DNA of 64,000 bases from Stomorhina lunata (taxonomy: Eukaryota > Arthropoda > Insecta > Diptera > Rhiniidae): assembly GCA_933228675.1 (NCBI GenBank), contig OW121743.1, forward strand, positions 15,957,724 through 16,021,723. The letters run 5' to 3'. Positions within the stretch are counted from its first letter, which is position 1. Each line of letters opens with the position of its first letter. The notes under the pieces are model-generated. The model had not been told where the DNA came from, searched no databases, and saw only the letters and a program-made list of their open reading frames with translations. This document shows positions 1 through 11,700 of this stretch, one piece after another. Made by a program: the position numbers and the translations under genes.

Positions 1-1223
1 AGTCATGATATCGATAATATTTCTATAGAAAAGTCATGATATCGATAACTTTTCTATATAAAACTCATTATATCGATAGCTTTTTTATAGAAAACTCATG
101 GTATCGATAAACGTTTTATATAAAAGTTATGATATCGACTTTTCTATAGAAAAGTCATGCTATTGATAGCTTTTCTACAGAAAAGTCATGATGTCGATAA
201 CTTTTTTTCTGTAGAAAAGTCATGATATCGATAACTTATATAAAAAAAACTCATAATATTGATATTTTTTATGGAAAACTCATGATATCAATAACTTTTC
301 TATAGAAAATTCATGATATCGATAACTTTTCTATAGAAAACTCATGATATCGATAACTTTTCTTTAGAAAAGTCATGACATCGATAACTTTTCTATAGAA
401 AAGTCATGATATCGATAACTTTTCTACAGAAAACTCATGACATTCAGGTATGTGATGGCCATTTTTCGTTTTCAAATCGATCGATTTCAGACATATTTTT
501 TAGCTAATTTTCGGTTATTTCCCCTAAAAAAATGAAAATTTTGTCTTTAATCCTTTTGACTAATATTTCAATATTTGGTTTGAATTTTTTGGGAAAATAA
601 GCAATAAATTATCTCAAAAATAAATCTGAAATCGATCGATTTGAAAACGATCGTTTTCCATCACATACCTGATTGATAATTTTTTTATGGAAAACTCATG
701 ACATTGATAATTTTTTTATGGAAAACTCATGACATCAATAACTTTTCTATAGAAAATTCATGATATCGATAACTTTTCTATAGAAAACTCATGATATCGA
801 TAACTTTTCTATAGAAAAGTTATGATTTCGATAACTTTTCTATAGAAATGTTATTTTATCGATAACTTTTCTATAGAAAAGTTATGATATCGACTTTTAT
901 ATAGGAAATTTATAATATCGATAACTTTTCTGTAGAAAAGTCATGATATCGATGTCTTTTCTACAGAAATCATAACTTTTCTGTAGAAAAGACATCGATA
1001 ACTTTTGTATAGAAAATTCATGACATCGATAACTGTTCTATAGAAAACTCATGATATCGATGTCTTTTCTATAGAAAAGTTATTATATCGATAACTTTTT
1101 TATAGAAAAATTTTAATATCGATAACTTTTCTGTAGAAAAGGTATAATATCGATAACTTTTCTATAGAAAAGTTATAATATCGATAACTTTTCTATAGAA
1201 AAGTCATCGATAACTGCTATAAA
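1..1223. repeat. 31-bp minisatellite A (interrupted by a MITE)
   Basis: Tandem units of about 31 bp read AAAAGTCA, then a core TGATATCGA, then TAACTTTTCTATAG. Variants have ACTCA for AGTCA, and TACAG or TTTAG for TATAG. The junction ACTTTTCTATAGAAAAGT is a perfect 18-bp palindrome, so every unit can form a hairpin. The array runs from the window edge to about 1223 and is broken at 445-671 by an inverted-repeat element. Units become more divergent after 850. No coding potential was seen. Confidence 0.9.
445..671. mobile_element. 227-bp MITE with ~46-bp terminal inverted repeats
   Basis: Begins CAGGTATGTGATGG and ends CCATCACATACCTG. The inverted repeats extend about 46 bp with a few mismatches and include the shared block TCAAATCGATCGATTTCAGA. 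It lies inside minisatellite A. Joining the flanks restores the normal unit (GACATT followed by GATAA), so the target duplication is most simply the 3-bp ATT at 442-444 and 672-674. A second, diverged copy in reverse orientation lies at 25475-25645. No transposase is present, so this is a non-autonomous DNA element of uncertain superfamily. Confidence 0.8.
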
Positions 1224-1904
1224 AATTTTATAATAAAAAAATATAATACATTTTAATTAAACTTCAATTTTTTATTACTTGATTATCATTTTTTTTTCTT
1301 AAGAAAATATCGTATTTATTTGATTTTATTCTTCAATTTATGTTAGTATAATTAACAAATTAATGCTTGGGATTACAGAAATGTTCGGTTAATGATTTTT
1401 AATGTTGTATTTATAATTTTTATTGTATTTTTTCAAAATTCTTATAAATTTACATTAAATGATGTCCTACCAGTTTAATTTTCATGCTTAGGATTTTTTT
1501 TGCGATTATTATCATTAATTGATTACGAATTTTGAGTTTAAGAGAAGGGGAGATTTAATAAATAATTGTTATTTGGATTTCTAAATTTACTAAATATTTT
1601 TGTTAAATATTTTATTATTATAATTAATACTTGCTTTTTATAAAATAAATCAGTCTATGAAATAAGTTTTTTTGGTTTAATATTTTGTTATTTTGTTGAT
1701 TTAGGGTTAAAAAAGAGCTCAGAAGATATTTAGCCTTTCAGATAATGGGACAAAGGGGCCAAAAAGAGGCGTGGCTGTAAAATGAAGCGAAAAGTAGGCG
1801 GTTGGGATAAAAATTTATTCAAAATCAAATGAAAGTGTAACACTTATCTGAAGTTTATTTTGAAAATATGGTTTTTATTCGGTTAATCGTTTGAAAAGTT
1901 ACCC
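1224..1904. other. AT-rich intergenic spacer
   Basis: No gene, RNA or repeat recognised. A somewhat less AT-rich patch at about 1705-1805 (containing CAAAGGGGCC and GAGGCGTGGC) shows no open reading frame worth reporting. Confidence 0.5.
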
Positions 1905-2628
1905 TATAAAAGGCTTTTGTATAGAAAACTCATCTGAAGGAAAACTTTTCTTAAGAAAGCCATCTAAATGAAGAAGATATCGTAAAGATGACTTTTCTAT
2001 ATTATCGTTAAGACACATTTTCAATAAAAAAATCATCTTAATGATAACTTTTCTATAGAAAAGTCATCTTAACGATAACTTTTCTATAAAAAAGTCATCT
2101 TAATAAAACCTTTTCTATAGAAATGTCATCTTAACGATAACTTTTCTGTAGAAAAGTCATCTTAACGATAACTTTTCTATAGAAAAGTCATCCTTCAACT
2201 TTTTTATAGAAAAGTCATCCTAACGATAACTTTTCTATAGAAAATCCATCTTAACGATAACTTTTCTATAGCAAAGTCATCTTAACGATAACTTTTCTAT
2301 AGGAAAGTCATCTTAACGATAACTTTTCTATAGAAAAGTCATCTTAACGATAACTTTTCTATAGAAAAGTCATCTTAACGATAACTTTTCTATAGAAAAG
2401 TCATCTTAACGATAACTTTTCTATAGAAAAGTCATCTTAACGATAAATTTTCATCATAATCATCTTAACGATAACTTTTCATAAGAAAAGTCATCGTAAA
2501 GATAACTTTTCTTTAGAAAAGTCATCGTAACGATTACTTTACTTTAGAAAAGTCATCTTAACGATATCTTTTCTTTATAAAAGTCTTCTTAACTATAAAT
2601 TTTCTATAAAAAAGTCATGCTATCGATA
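1905..2628. repeat. 31-bp minisatellite B
   Basis: Same outer frame as minisatellite A (AAAAGTCA ... TAACTTTTCTATAG) but with the core TCTTAACGA instead of TGATATCGA. The middle (about 2240-2440) is nearly homogeneous and both edges decay. The last units drift back towards GTCATGCTATCGATAG near 2610-2630, which resembles array A. Confidence 0.9.
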
Positions 2629-3118
2629 GAGAAAGAAAAATTCTAAGGTTTTGTTTTGAAAAATTAGAAAGTTATATAGATTTTTTGGAGTTTTTGTTAA
2701 AGTAATCGCTTCTTTCGATTAAAGTAACCGCTTTTAAGTTAATTTTATTAATTACTACATCAATTTTCTTAATTAAATTATAATTTAATGTTAATTTATA
2801 AAACTAATTACTAGTCTTTCAAGCCTTTGGATTTTTTTCTTATGTTTGAGGTTTTTAAAACCATTTTTTTTAATCTTAACCCTCTAAGAGACCCCTTCCC
2901 TTGTTTTACTTAATGTTAACAATTTTGGTTTAGTTTTTGGATTTAAGCTTAATTATAATTAAAGTGTCTTAATTATTAATAAATTTCTTTTTATCTTAAT
3001 AGATTTAAGAAATTTAAGGTTTTTTGTATACAAATTCAAGATCAAAAATCAAGAGAAAAACCTGTGCAAAATTGATTATTTTATTTTTTGGTTGGGGCGG
3101 ACCAAAGGTGTCTTAGAT
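2629..3118. other. AT-rich spacer downstream of the small membrane-protein gene
   Basis: Nothing gene-like was seen apart from the polyadenylation hexamer listed separately. At 2700-2735 there are two copies of AAAGTAACCGCTT-like sequence, the reverse complement of the GGTTAC motif that dominates later arrays. Confidence 0.5.
3080..3085 (-). terminator. AATAAA polyadenylation signal of the small membrane-protein gene
   Basis: AATAAA on the minus strand, about 34 nt beyond the stop codon at 3119. The position is right for a compact 3' UTR, but the hexamer is common in DNA this AT-rich. Confidence 0.4.
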
Positions 3119-3604
3119 TTAAGTGCAACAATGATAAGAATGACCCCCGCCGCCACTGGTGACCGAGCCATTCGATGTTGATGAGCCATTTCTGAGGATA
3201 TAGTCATTGTGAACCAAGGCATTGGTTGAGGTTTTACTATAGCTCGTTTGCATTTGATGGGAAGAGCTATTGATGGAGTGCATGGTCTTACAGGAGAACT
3301 GGCGATGATTGGCAGAGTCCTGGTGTTAAGAAATTTTAAAGAAATTAAGAACATTTTTCAAAGTTTTTGGAAAGAAGAATTTTACCTTGGGTTGTATGGG
3401 AAAGCAGCACCATAAGACAAAGGCCACAAAAGCCACCACCGTGCCCACCAGCAGGATAAAGTCCTCGATAGTCTGATATTAAAAAAAAAATAATAAATTT
3501 AAAGACTTCATTCATTATTTTATTTTCTTCTAAAGTTTACTTACCGGCTCTTCGCCCAATAATACATGATTTATGAGATAGGAAAAATCATCAAAGGGTG
3601 TCAT
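3119..3604 (-). CDS. Three-exon gene for a 115-aa single-pass membrane protein (unrecognised)
   Basis: Exons: 3545-3604 (20 codons), 3386-3472 (29 codons), 3119-3319 (66 codons plus TAA). All introns are phase 0. Donors are GTAAGT (after exon 1) and GTAAAA (after exon 2); acceptors are ATATCAG and AACACCAG. The ATG has a fly-like context (GAAACATG). The protein starts MTPFDDFSYLINHVLLGEEP, an acidic N-terminal segment. One hydrophobic helix follows at about residues 24-43 (FILLVGTVVAFVAFVLW) and ends in a CC pair that could be palmitoylated. The 66-residue Ser/Asn/Gly-rich tail ends HSYHCCT. The exons are clearly less AT-rich than the surroundings and frame is kept across both introns, which argues for a real gene. 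It lies in the same direction as, and about 5 kb beyond, the exchanger gene. I do not recognise the family; a small membrane regulator is possible but unproven. Confidence 0.65.
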
Positions 3605-4499
3605 GTTTCTTTCAAAATTTCTGCTCTTATTTGCTTGAAATCCTTTTAAATTTTTTGTTAAATTATTCAAAGTTTAATTTTCTTTGTATTTGTTAAACTA
3701 ATTTTGATTATAATCTTTCTTCTGTTCTTCAACAGCAACAATAGTTTATTTTAAGTTATTAAAAAAAAATTTCGTAATTGCAATGTCAAATAAGACAACG
3801 GTCTTTGATTTTCTACTCTCACTGTCACAAACTCTCGCCTTTAAAGTCCTTTATTTGTTTGTAGTAATAACAAGTAAATGTTCTTTCTCTCTTTTATTGA
3901 ATGTTACTGGCTCCCTCTATCTTTTGTTTAACCAAAAAGGGGTGTTTTAGGTTGCATTTAACAAATAATGTACAAAAAAAATCCTTAGAAACTTTAAAAT
4001 CTTGAGGATAATGAATTATTTTTAATTGAAATCTTTCAAATTAATTTTTTCAAGTTTTATTTATTTTATACTCCACTTTTTTTCTAATATAATTTTTTGT
4101 CTTTTTAAATTTTTATTTAAATAACTAAATCCTTGCAATTTTTTGCTTTTATCCTTTAATGTTGTTTTTGTTTTGTTATTCTCCTTTTTAAGGACCTTTT
4201 CTTGTGTCTTTCGAACTGTCCAACTTAACCCCACAAATACTAAAACAAAAACAGGAAATCAGCCGCTTTGTTACCAACATGAACAAACTTCTACAGCGGT
4301 TGATATATTGCTACTGAAACAGGGTGGTTCAGACAAAAGCAATGATAGGGTGTTATTAGTTTAAACAATATCCGTTAATTCAAAATCTGAGAACAAATTT
4401 AATTTCAAACTAATTTTCAGAATAAAGAGTACCCTTTCCAAAAAAAAAAAAAAAATGTTTTTATAACAAATATTTTAAATTTAGTTTAACACTTAAAGA
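3605..4499. other. Spacer upstream of the small gene
   Basis: AT-rich. It should contain the promoter and any 5' UTR of the minus-strand gene ending at 3604, but no convincing TATA or initiator was picked out. A 73-codon plus-strand ORF at 4143-4364 has no recognisable features. Confidence 0.4.
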
Positions 4500-7400
4500 A
4501 AAAAGTGGTTACTTCTTAAAAACCAAACGGTTACTCTTTCAATATTTGTAATATTCGAAATAAATTTTATAGGAAATAAAGTTATTAAAATATTTAAAGA
4601 ATTCCTACAACAAAGAAGTTTGTAAAAATGATTACTTAACATTAAATGGTTACTTGTTAAAAATTAAAAAAAATTATACAAATGAGAATGAGTTGGGAAT
4701 GAGTTGAGTTTAAGATTTAAAGAAATTTCTTCATAAATTTAGTAAAAAAAGGTGGTTACTTGCTGCTAAATTAAACGGTTACTAGTTAAAAGTTTCAAAT
4801 TCTGCCAAAAAAACATAATAAAATAAATATAGTTTAACATTGAAGGAAATTTCATTGAAAACTGAGGATGTAAGAGTGGTTACTTATAAAATAAAACAAA
4901 TGGTTACTCGCTAAAAAGTACGAATTTCTTAAAAAACTTCTTAGGAAATAAATTAATTAAAGCATTTTAAAGACTATTAAGTAAAACTAAGTTTGCGAGA
5001 AAAATAAAACGGTTACTCGATTAAACTTTTCAGTTTTCTTAAAAATGATATATGAAACTAAATTTGTTTTAATATTATTAGAGATTTTCTACAAATTTTA
5101 GTTAGAAAAAGTGGTTACTTAATGCCAAATCAAACAGTTACCCATTAAAATATTAAAAAAATCATAAAATTTGAATATACTAAGTATTTATTTAAATATC
5201 GTACTCGTTAAAAATCAGGAAATTTCAAAAAAATATAAATTGAAATAGCTTTGGTATTTAGTTATAGTAATTAAATAACAAATTTTTTTAAATTTTAATT
5301 TTTCAAAAGTGGTTCTTTAAAGTTGAATCAAACGGTTACTCGTTCAAAATTTCCTAACTTCGTAAAAATTATATATGTAATAAATTTCTTTTTGTTTTAT
5401 AAAAGGTTTTATGAGAAATTTAGAGTGAAAAAGTAGTTACTTAAAGCAAATTGAAACGGTTACCCGTTAAAAATTCTTTAGTTTCTTAAAAATGATATGT
5501 TTTATGAATTTTATTTTATTTCTTAAAAGAAATTTTGAAATATTAAGGTTAGAAAAGCGGTTACTTAAGGCAATTGTAAACGGGTACCTGTTAAAAATTT
5601 CATAGTTACTAAGAAATTGTATATTCAATGAATTTATTTTTGTTTCTCAAGAATTGTTCAGAAATGTTAAGGTTAGAAAAGTGGTTACTTAAGGAAGTTG
5701 CAAATGGGTACTCGCTTAAAATTTTTATTTTTTTTCATATTAGAAAAATATTATATGTTATTAAGTAACTTTAATTTTATATAAAAAATTAAAAAATTTC
5801 TTTTAAAAAAGTGGTTACTTAAAGCGGATTCAAATGGTTAATAGTTAAAATTTTTCAAATGTCTAAAAATGGTTTAGGCAAAGAATTTGTTTTGATTTTG
5901 TTAAAAATTCTATGAGAAACTTAGGTTTGAAAAGAGGTTACCCAAAGCAAATGAAAACGGTTACTCGTTAAAAAATTTTTAAATTTTGTAAAAATATTGC
6001 ACGCATTGGATTTGCTTTGTTTTGATAAAGAAATTTTTGAAAAAATTGCCTTAGAAAAGTGGTTACTTAAGGGCTAATCAAGTGGTTACTCGGTCAAAAT
6101 TTTCCAAATATGTAAAAATTGCAAATGAAATAAACTTTCTTTTATTTTCTTAGATATTTTATAAAATGTTTATGTTAAAAAAGTAACTAATTAATGTAGA
6201 TATAACCGGTTACTTGTTAAAAATGTGTTAATTTTGTAAAAATATTATACGCACTGAATTTACTTTGACTAAGTAAGAAATGTTGTGAAAAATTCGTCTT
6301 GGAAAAATGGTTACATAAAGGTGGTTACTTAAAGGTTAATAAAGCAGTTACTCATCAAAATTTTCATAATTATTAAGAAATTGAATAGGCAGTGAATTTG
6401 CTTTTATTTCTTAAGTAACTCTATGATATTTTTGGTTAGAAAGGTGATTACTTAATGTAAATATAAACGGTTACTCGTTAAAATTTTGTTTAAATATTGT
6501 TCGCAATGAGTTTATCTTATTTAAATTAGATATTTTTTAGAAATATCGTTTCGAAAAAGTGGGTACTTGATAACGGACTAAACGGGTACTCGTCAAAAAT
6601 TCCGTATTTTGGTACAAATTGTGTATGAAATAGGCATGGTATTGTTTAATAAAAGATTTATTGATAAAATTAGTTTTGAAAAGCGGTTACTTTGTGTTTA
6701 TATTGACGGTTACTCGTTAAATTTTTTTATAATTTGGTTCAAGTATCATACGCAATGGGTTTATATTAATAAAATAGTAATTTTTGGTAATTTCGTTTTG
6801 CTGAAGTGGTTACTTGAAGCCGAATCAAACGGGTACTCGTCAAAAATTTCCTAGTTAGGTAAAAATTGTGTATGTAATAAGTATGGTGTTGTTTAATTAG
6901 AGATTTAATGATAAAATTAGGTTAGAAAATTGGTTACTTTATGTTTATGTTAATGGTTACTCGTTATTTTTTTTAGACTATGTAAAAATATTATACACAA
7001 TAGATTTATGTTATTGTAATTAGAAATTTTTTAGAGATTTCGTTTTGTTAAAGTGGTTATTTAAAGCCAAATCAAACGGGTACTCGCTAAAAATTCTCAA
7101 GTAAAGTAAAAATTGTGTATGCAATAAATTTGTTTTTATTTTATTAAAAATTTAATGAAAAAACTAAGTTAGAAAAGTGGTTACTTAATGTTAATGTAAA
7201 CGGTTACTCGTTTAAAATTTGTGAATTTTGTAAAACTATTGTACGCATTATATTTGAAATAATTTTTTATGAATCTCTGTCAAAAATTTTAGTTCGAAAA
7301 TAAATTTTTTAATGCTAATTTAAGTGGTTACTCGTTCAAAATTTACTTCTTTGAAGTTTGAAATTTGACTTTTGAACTTAATTGAGCTCAATTATTGCAA

Positions 7401-7580
7401 TGAACTTGATTTTGCATGGGTAACGAGTTTTTTTCAAAGTGGTTACTTTTCTTTATTTATGGTTTTAGACGAGAAATTTTGTAAGAAAATAATTTTAAAT
7501 AAGTTTTAAAGATATTTAATGAAAAACTCAGGTCCAAAAAGTAGCTACTTGTAGCTGATTTAGATGGTTACTCGTATAAA
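4500..7580. repeat. GGTTAC tandem array I
   Basis: Dozens of degenerate units, spaced about 110-160 bp. Each has a core of about 44 bp with two direct GGTTAC motifs roughly 22 bp apart: GTGGTTACTTAAAGC, a short AT stretch, then AAACGGTTACTCGTTAAAA. AT-rich linkers of variable length separate the cores. The cores are far better conserved than the linkers. Related arrays occur in introns 7 and 1 of the exchanger gene. Confidence 0.85.
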
Positions 7581-8221
7581 AAAAGAACATTTTCTTAAAA
7601 TCACAAAATTTTTGAATTCAATATATAATATTGAAATATTTTTCAGCCCAATTTGACTTTTAACCTTAAAAAAGCTCAAATACAAACTTCTAAGATACAA
7701 AACTTCTGTCTATACACATTTTTGGTTTTTTGTTTTTAAATATCGTTTCTTTATTGTCTAAATAATACTAAATAACAATATCGTCTTAAGCTAAAACCTA
7801 AAAGAAAATTTAAACAAAATTTTATAAAAAACAAGCGTATACAAAATAATTAATTAAGAATTATTTACAATAATATAAAAGAAGCATGATTCACATACAA
7901 AAAATAAACTTGAGTATATTTATGATTATTTTTTTTTCAAATGGTTATTTGTAATAATTTACAAAAAAAAAAAAAAAAATCAAATGTTCAATGTAAGGTT
8001 TTGGTAGTCATTGTTTAAATTATATTGTATAATAAATTAAATACTAACTAATATTTATATAAAAAACTATAAAATAAAAATTGTACATAAATTTGCGTTA
8101 AATTTTTAAAATAAAGACGTTTAAATATTTGGCTTTCAATACAATTTTCTTATAAGGAAAATAAGCTTCTTTTTGTTGCGTTTATTTTTTAAGGGCTTTA
8201 AAAGCATTAAAATCTTGTTTA
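7581..8221. other. AT-rich spacer
   Basis: Low-complexity AT sequence with a run of about 16 A at 7963-7979. No gene seen. Part of it (8180-8221) probably belongs to the 3' UTR of the exchanger gene. Confidence 0.45.
8181..8186 (-). terminator. Candidate AATAAA polyadenylation signal of the exchanger gene
   Basis: AATAAA on the minus strand, about 280 nt beyond the stop codon at 8466. If used, the 3' UTR would contain the whole Harbinger-like MITE at 8222-8386. Other weak hexamers are possible in such AT-rich DNA. Confidence 0.35.
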
Positions 8222-8386
8222 GGGAATTCACAAAGTGTGTTATCGTATCAAATGTTGTAAAGTTACAACATTTTAAAAATGTTCTACTCTTAACTTGAAG
8301 TACGTGAAGTAGTATTATTCATTAAATGTCTAAACTATATGATCATTATGACCATATAACTTAGTTACCACACTTTGTGAATTCCC
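8222..8386. mobile_element. 165-bp Harbinger-like MITE
   Basis: Terminal inverted repeats GGGAATTCACAAAGTGTG and CACACTTTGTGAATTCCC are perfect over 18 bp. They are flanked by a direct TTA on both sides (8219-8221 and 8387-8389). A TTA/TAA duplication with ends starting GGG is the pattern of PIF/Harbinger MITEs. The interior is AT-rich with no ORF. It lies about 80 bp beyond the exchanger stop codon, probably inside its 3' UTR. Confidence 0.8.
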
Positions 8387-8465
8387 TTATTATGTCTTAT
8401 GTTTCTACAACTAAACAGTCTTACTTTAAAAGTACTTATCTCAATAATTTTAATTATTAAATTCA

Positions 8466-8788
8466 TCAACATCTCTTCTCAAAGAACACATTCATCTCGA
8501 TGAGAATTTGTAGGACAATAAAAATAATATAGACCGACATGAGTAGTATACCCACTCTCTTGGTGAGACGATAACCACTCAAGGTGAGACCAATGAACAG
8601 GGCTATGGTACATAGCATGAGTATCAAAATACTGTATTCAATACCTTGGGCGGCAATTTTGATTTTATTTGTGCCATCTGTATTGCCATAGTTGATGCAG
8701 TTTTTGATGAACCATGGCACGCCCAGGGAGAGGAGAATGGCCAGGGAATTGGCTCCCAGAGAATTGGAGACACCGATACCGCTTTCAC
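8466..8788 (-). CDS. Exchanger exon 8: second half of alpha-2 repeat and C-terminus
   Basis: Residues 417-523 and TGA. Acceptor TGTATTTTAG, then GESGIGVSNSLGANSLAIL, LSLGVPW and two or three C-terminal helices, ending EKRC. The exon carries the A433 replacement of the conserved Asp. Confidence 0.93.
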
Positions 8789-11700
8789 CTAAAATACAAA
8801 GAAAGAAAAATGTTAATTTAAGGCAATTCAAGTGACTACTTATCAAAAATAGTGTTATATCTTATAAATTTAAGTTGAAAAAAAAGATTTTACGAAGGTA
8901 ACGAATAATTTTTAAAGTGGTTACTTTTCTTTAATTATGGTTCTAGGCAAGAAATTTTGCAAGCATTGAATTTGGAATAATTTATTAAACATATCTATCA
9001 AAAATTCGGGTCTAAAAAGTGAGTACTTAAAGCAGAATTTGATGGTTACTCGCTTTAAAATGGCAATTTCGTTAATATCATAAATAAAACAAAGTCATTA
9101 TGCGATTTTTAATGATTTTGCATAGTTAACGAATAATTTTTAGAAGTGGTTACTTTTCTTTATTTACGATTCTAGACAAGAAATTGTATAAGCAATGAGT
9201 TTGGATTGATTTTTAAAGAAATTCTACAAAAAATTCACTTCAAAAAAGTGGTTACTTATGGCTGATTTTGATGGTTACTCGCTTAAAAAATAAGAATTTT
9301 GTAAAAATAATGAATATAATAAAATTATAATAAAATTTAGAACGTTTTCGAAAAAGTAACGAGTAATTTTAAAGTGGTTACTTTTCTTTGTTTTTAGTTT
9401 TAGACAAAAAATTTTATAAGAAATGAATTGAGATTAATTTTTAAAAACATTCTATAAAAAATTTAGCTTAAAAAAATGGTTACTTATGGATGATTTTGAT
9501 GGTTACTCGCTTAAAAAATAAGAGTTTTGCAAAAATAATAAAAAGTAATAAAAATAATAAAACCACAATGGGATTCAGAACGTTTTCGAAAAAGTAATGA
9601 GTATTTTTAAAGTGGTTACTTTTCTATGTTTTTAACTTTAGACAAAAAATTTTGTAACCAATAAATTCGGATTCATTTTCTTAGACATTCTATGAAAAAT
9701 TCAGACGAAAAAAGTTACTTTTCTTTATTTATGGTTAAAAGGTTACTTTTCTTTATTTATGGTTCTAGACAAGAAATTTTATTAGCAATGAATTTTGATT
9801 TATTTTAAAAGAAGTTCTATGATAAACTCAGCTTAAAAAAGTGATTACTTAAATTAGGATTAATTTTTAAGACATTCTATTAAAAATTCATATGAAAAAA
9901 TTGGTTTCTTGTAGCTGATTTTGATGGTTACTCGATTAAAAAATTAGAATTTTTGAAAAAGTAATACATTTTTTAAAGTTATAATGGGATTATGAAGATT
10001 GTTGTCAAAGTAATGAACATATCCAAAATGGTTACTTTTCTTTATTAATAGTTATAGGCAAGAAATTTTATAAGCGATGGATTTAAATTGATTTTTAAAA
10101 AAATTCTATGGACAATTCAGTTTAAAAAAGTGGTTACTTATAGCTGAATTAGATGGTTACTCGCTTAAAAAATGGGAATTTTGTAAGAACAATGAATATA
10201 ATAAAATCATATTGGGATTTGGAACATTTTTGTAAAACTAACGAGTATTTTTAAAGTGGTTACTTTCCTTTGTTTATGATTTTAGACAAAAAATTTTATA
10301 AGAAATAAATTTGCATTTGATGAAAAATTGAGATCAAAAAATTGGTTACTTATAGCTGATTTTGATGGTTACTCGATTAAAAAATAAGAATTTTTAAAAA
10401 AAGTAATGAATTTTATAAAATCATAATGGGATTATGAAGATTTTTGCCAAAGTATTGAGTATTTTCAAAATGGTTACTTTTCTTTGTTAATGATTCTAAA
10501 CAAAAAATTTTATAAGCAATGAATTTGGATTGATTATTTAAGAAATTCTGTAAAAAAATTAGCTTACAAAAGTGGTTACTTAAAGAAGATTTGTATGGTT
10601 ACTCGCATAAAAAATTTAAATTTTGAAAAAATAATGAACACAATAAAATCACAATAGTATTTTGAATAATATTAGAAAAGTAACGAGTATTTTAAAAGTG
10701 GTTACTTTTCTTTATTAATGGTTCTAGGCATGAAATTTTATAAGCAATGAATTGCAAATAATTTTTAAATTAATTTTATGAAAAATCTTGGCCTAAAAAT
10801 TGGTTACTTATAGCAAATTCAAACGGTTACTCGCCCTAAAAGCGGTAATTTTGTTAAAATCATAAATTTAGAAAAAGTCATAATTGAGTTTTTATATATT
10901 TAAAATCGGAAACTAACTTTTAAAGTGGTTACTTTGAAATTTTTGCTTTTATTTTTTTAAAAGCTTATTTCAAACAAAACTTTTTCTTTTATTCTCAAAC
11001 TTCTTACTTACCATTTCTCAAAGATATCACACTCGACACGGCCTCTGGTGTTGTTGAACCGGCAGCCAAAAACGTCAGACCCATAATAATGGTAGGAACA
11101 TTGATGGCAACACCTGAAATAATAGTAAGAAATTAAAATAAAAGCTCTTCAAAAAGCTCTCGCAGAAACCTACCAAATGAAGTCAACATCCAGACAATTA
11201 AATAGGCATTGGCACCAATTGCTACAATGCACATTATGAATGATAGGGGATACCATCTGCGATGTCTAATGGGATTGGGTATAATCATGGCTAGCGTGAA
11301 TTTAAGAGGAAATGTGTATAGCCACCAAATTTTCATGAGTTTACTTTCGCCGCGAGGCAGAGAGTAGAGTGTGGGAGGAAGCTCAACGGTTTGATCGTCG
11401 CCGTCCCCTAAAGAGATGGAATAAAATGATGTTTAATTTAAAGAGCTTTTCAGGTTATTATAGAATGAAGGTTTTTTTTTGAAAAGCTATAGCTAATAAG
11501 TTTTTACATGAAAGCTTCTCCGAAAAAAGCTTTTTAGAAAAACTTTAAACTTTATTTTTAAAGTTTTTTTTTGAAAAGCTTTAAATAACAAAAAAATATT
11601 TATATAGCTTTGCGCAAAAAAACCTTTAGAAAAGCCCTGTGTATTAAAATTATCTAAAATAAAGCTTATAGAAAAGCTTAATACAATATATTTGTTATTT

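Noticed and set aside
3076..3354. 92-codon minus-strand ORF as a gene
   Set aside because: It is the wrong frame over exon 3 of the spliced 115-aa gene. The spliced frame has consistent splice sites and a membrane helix.
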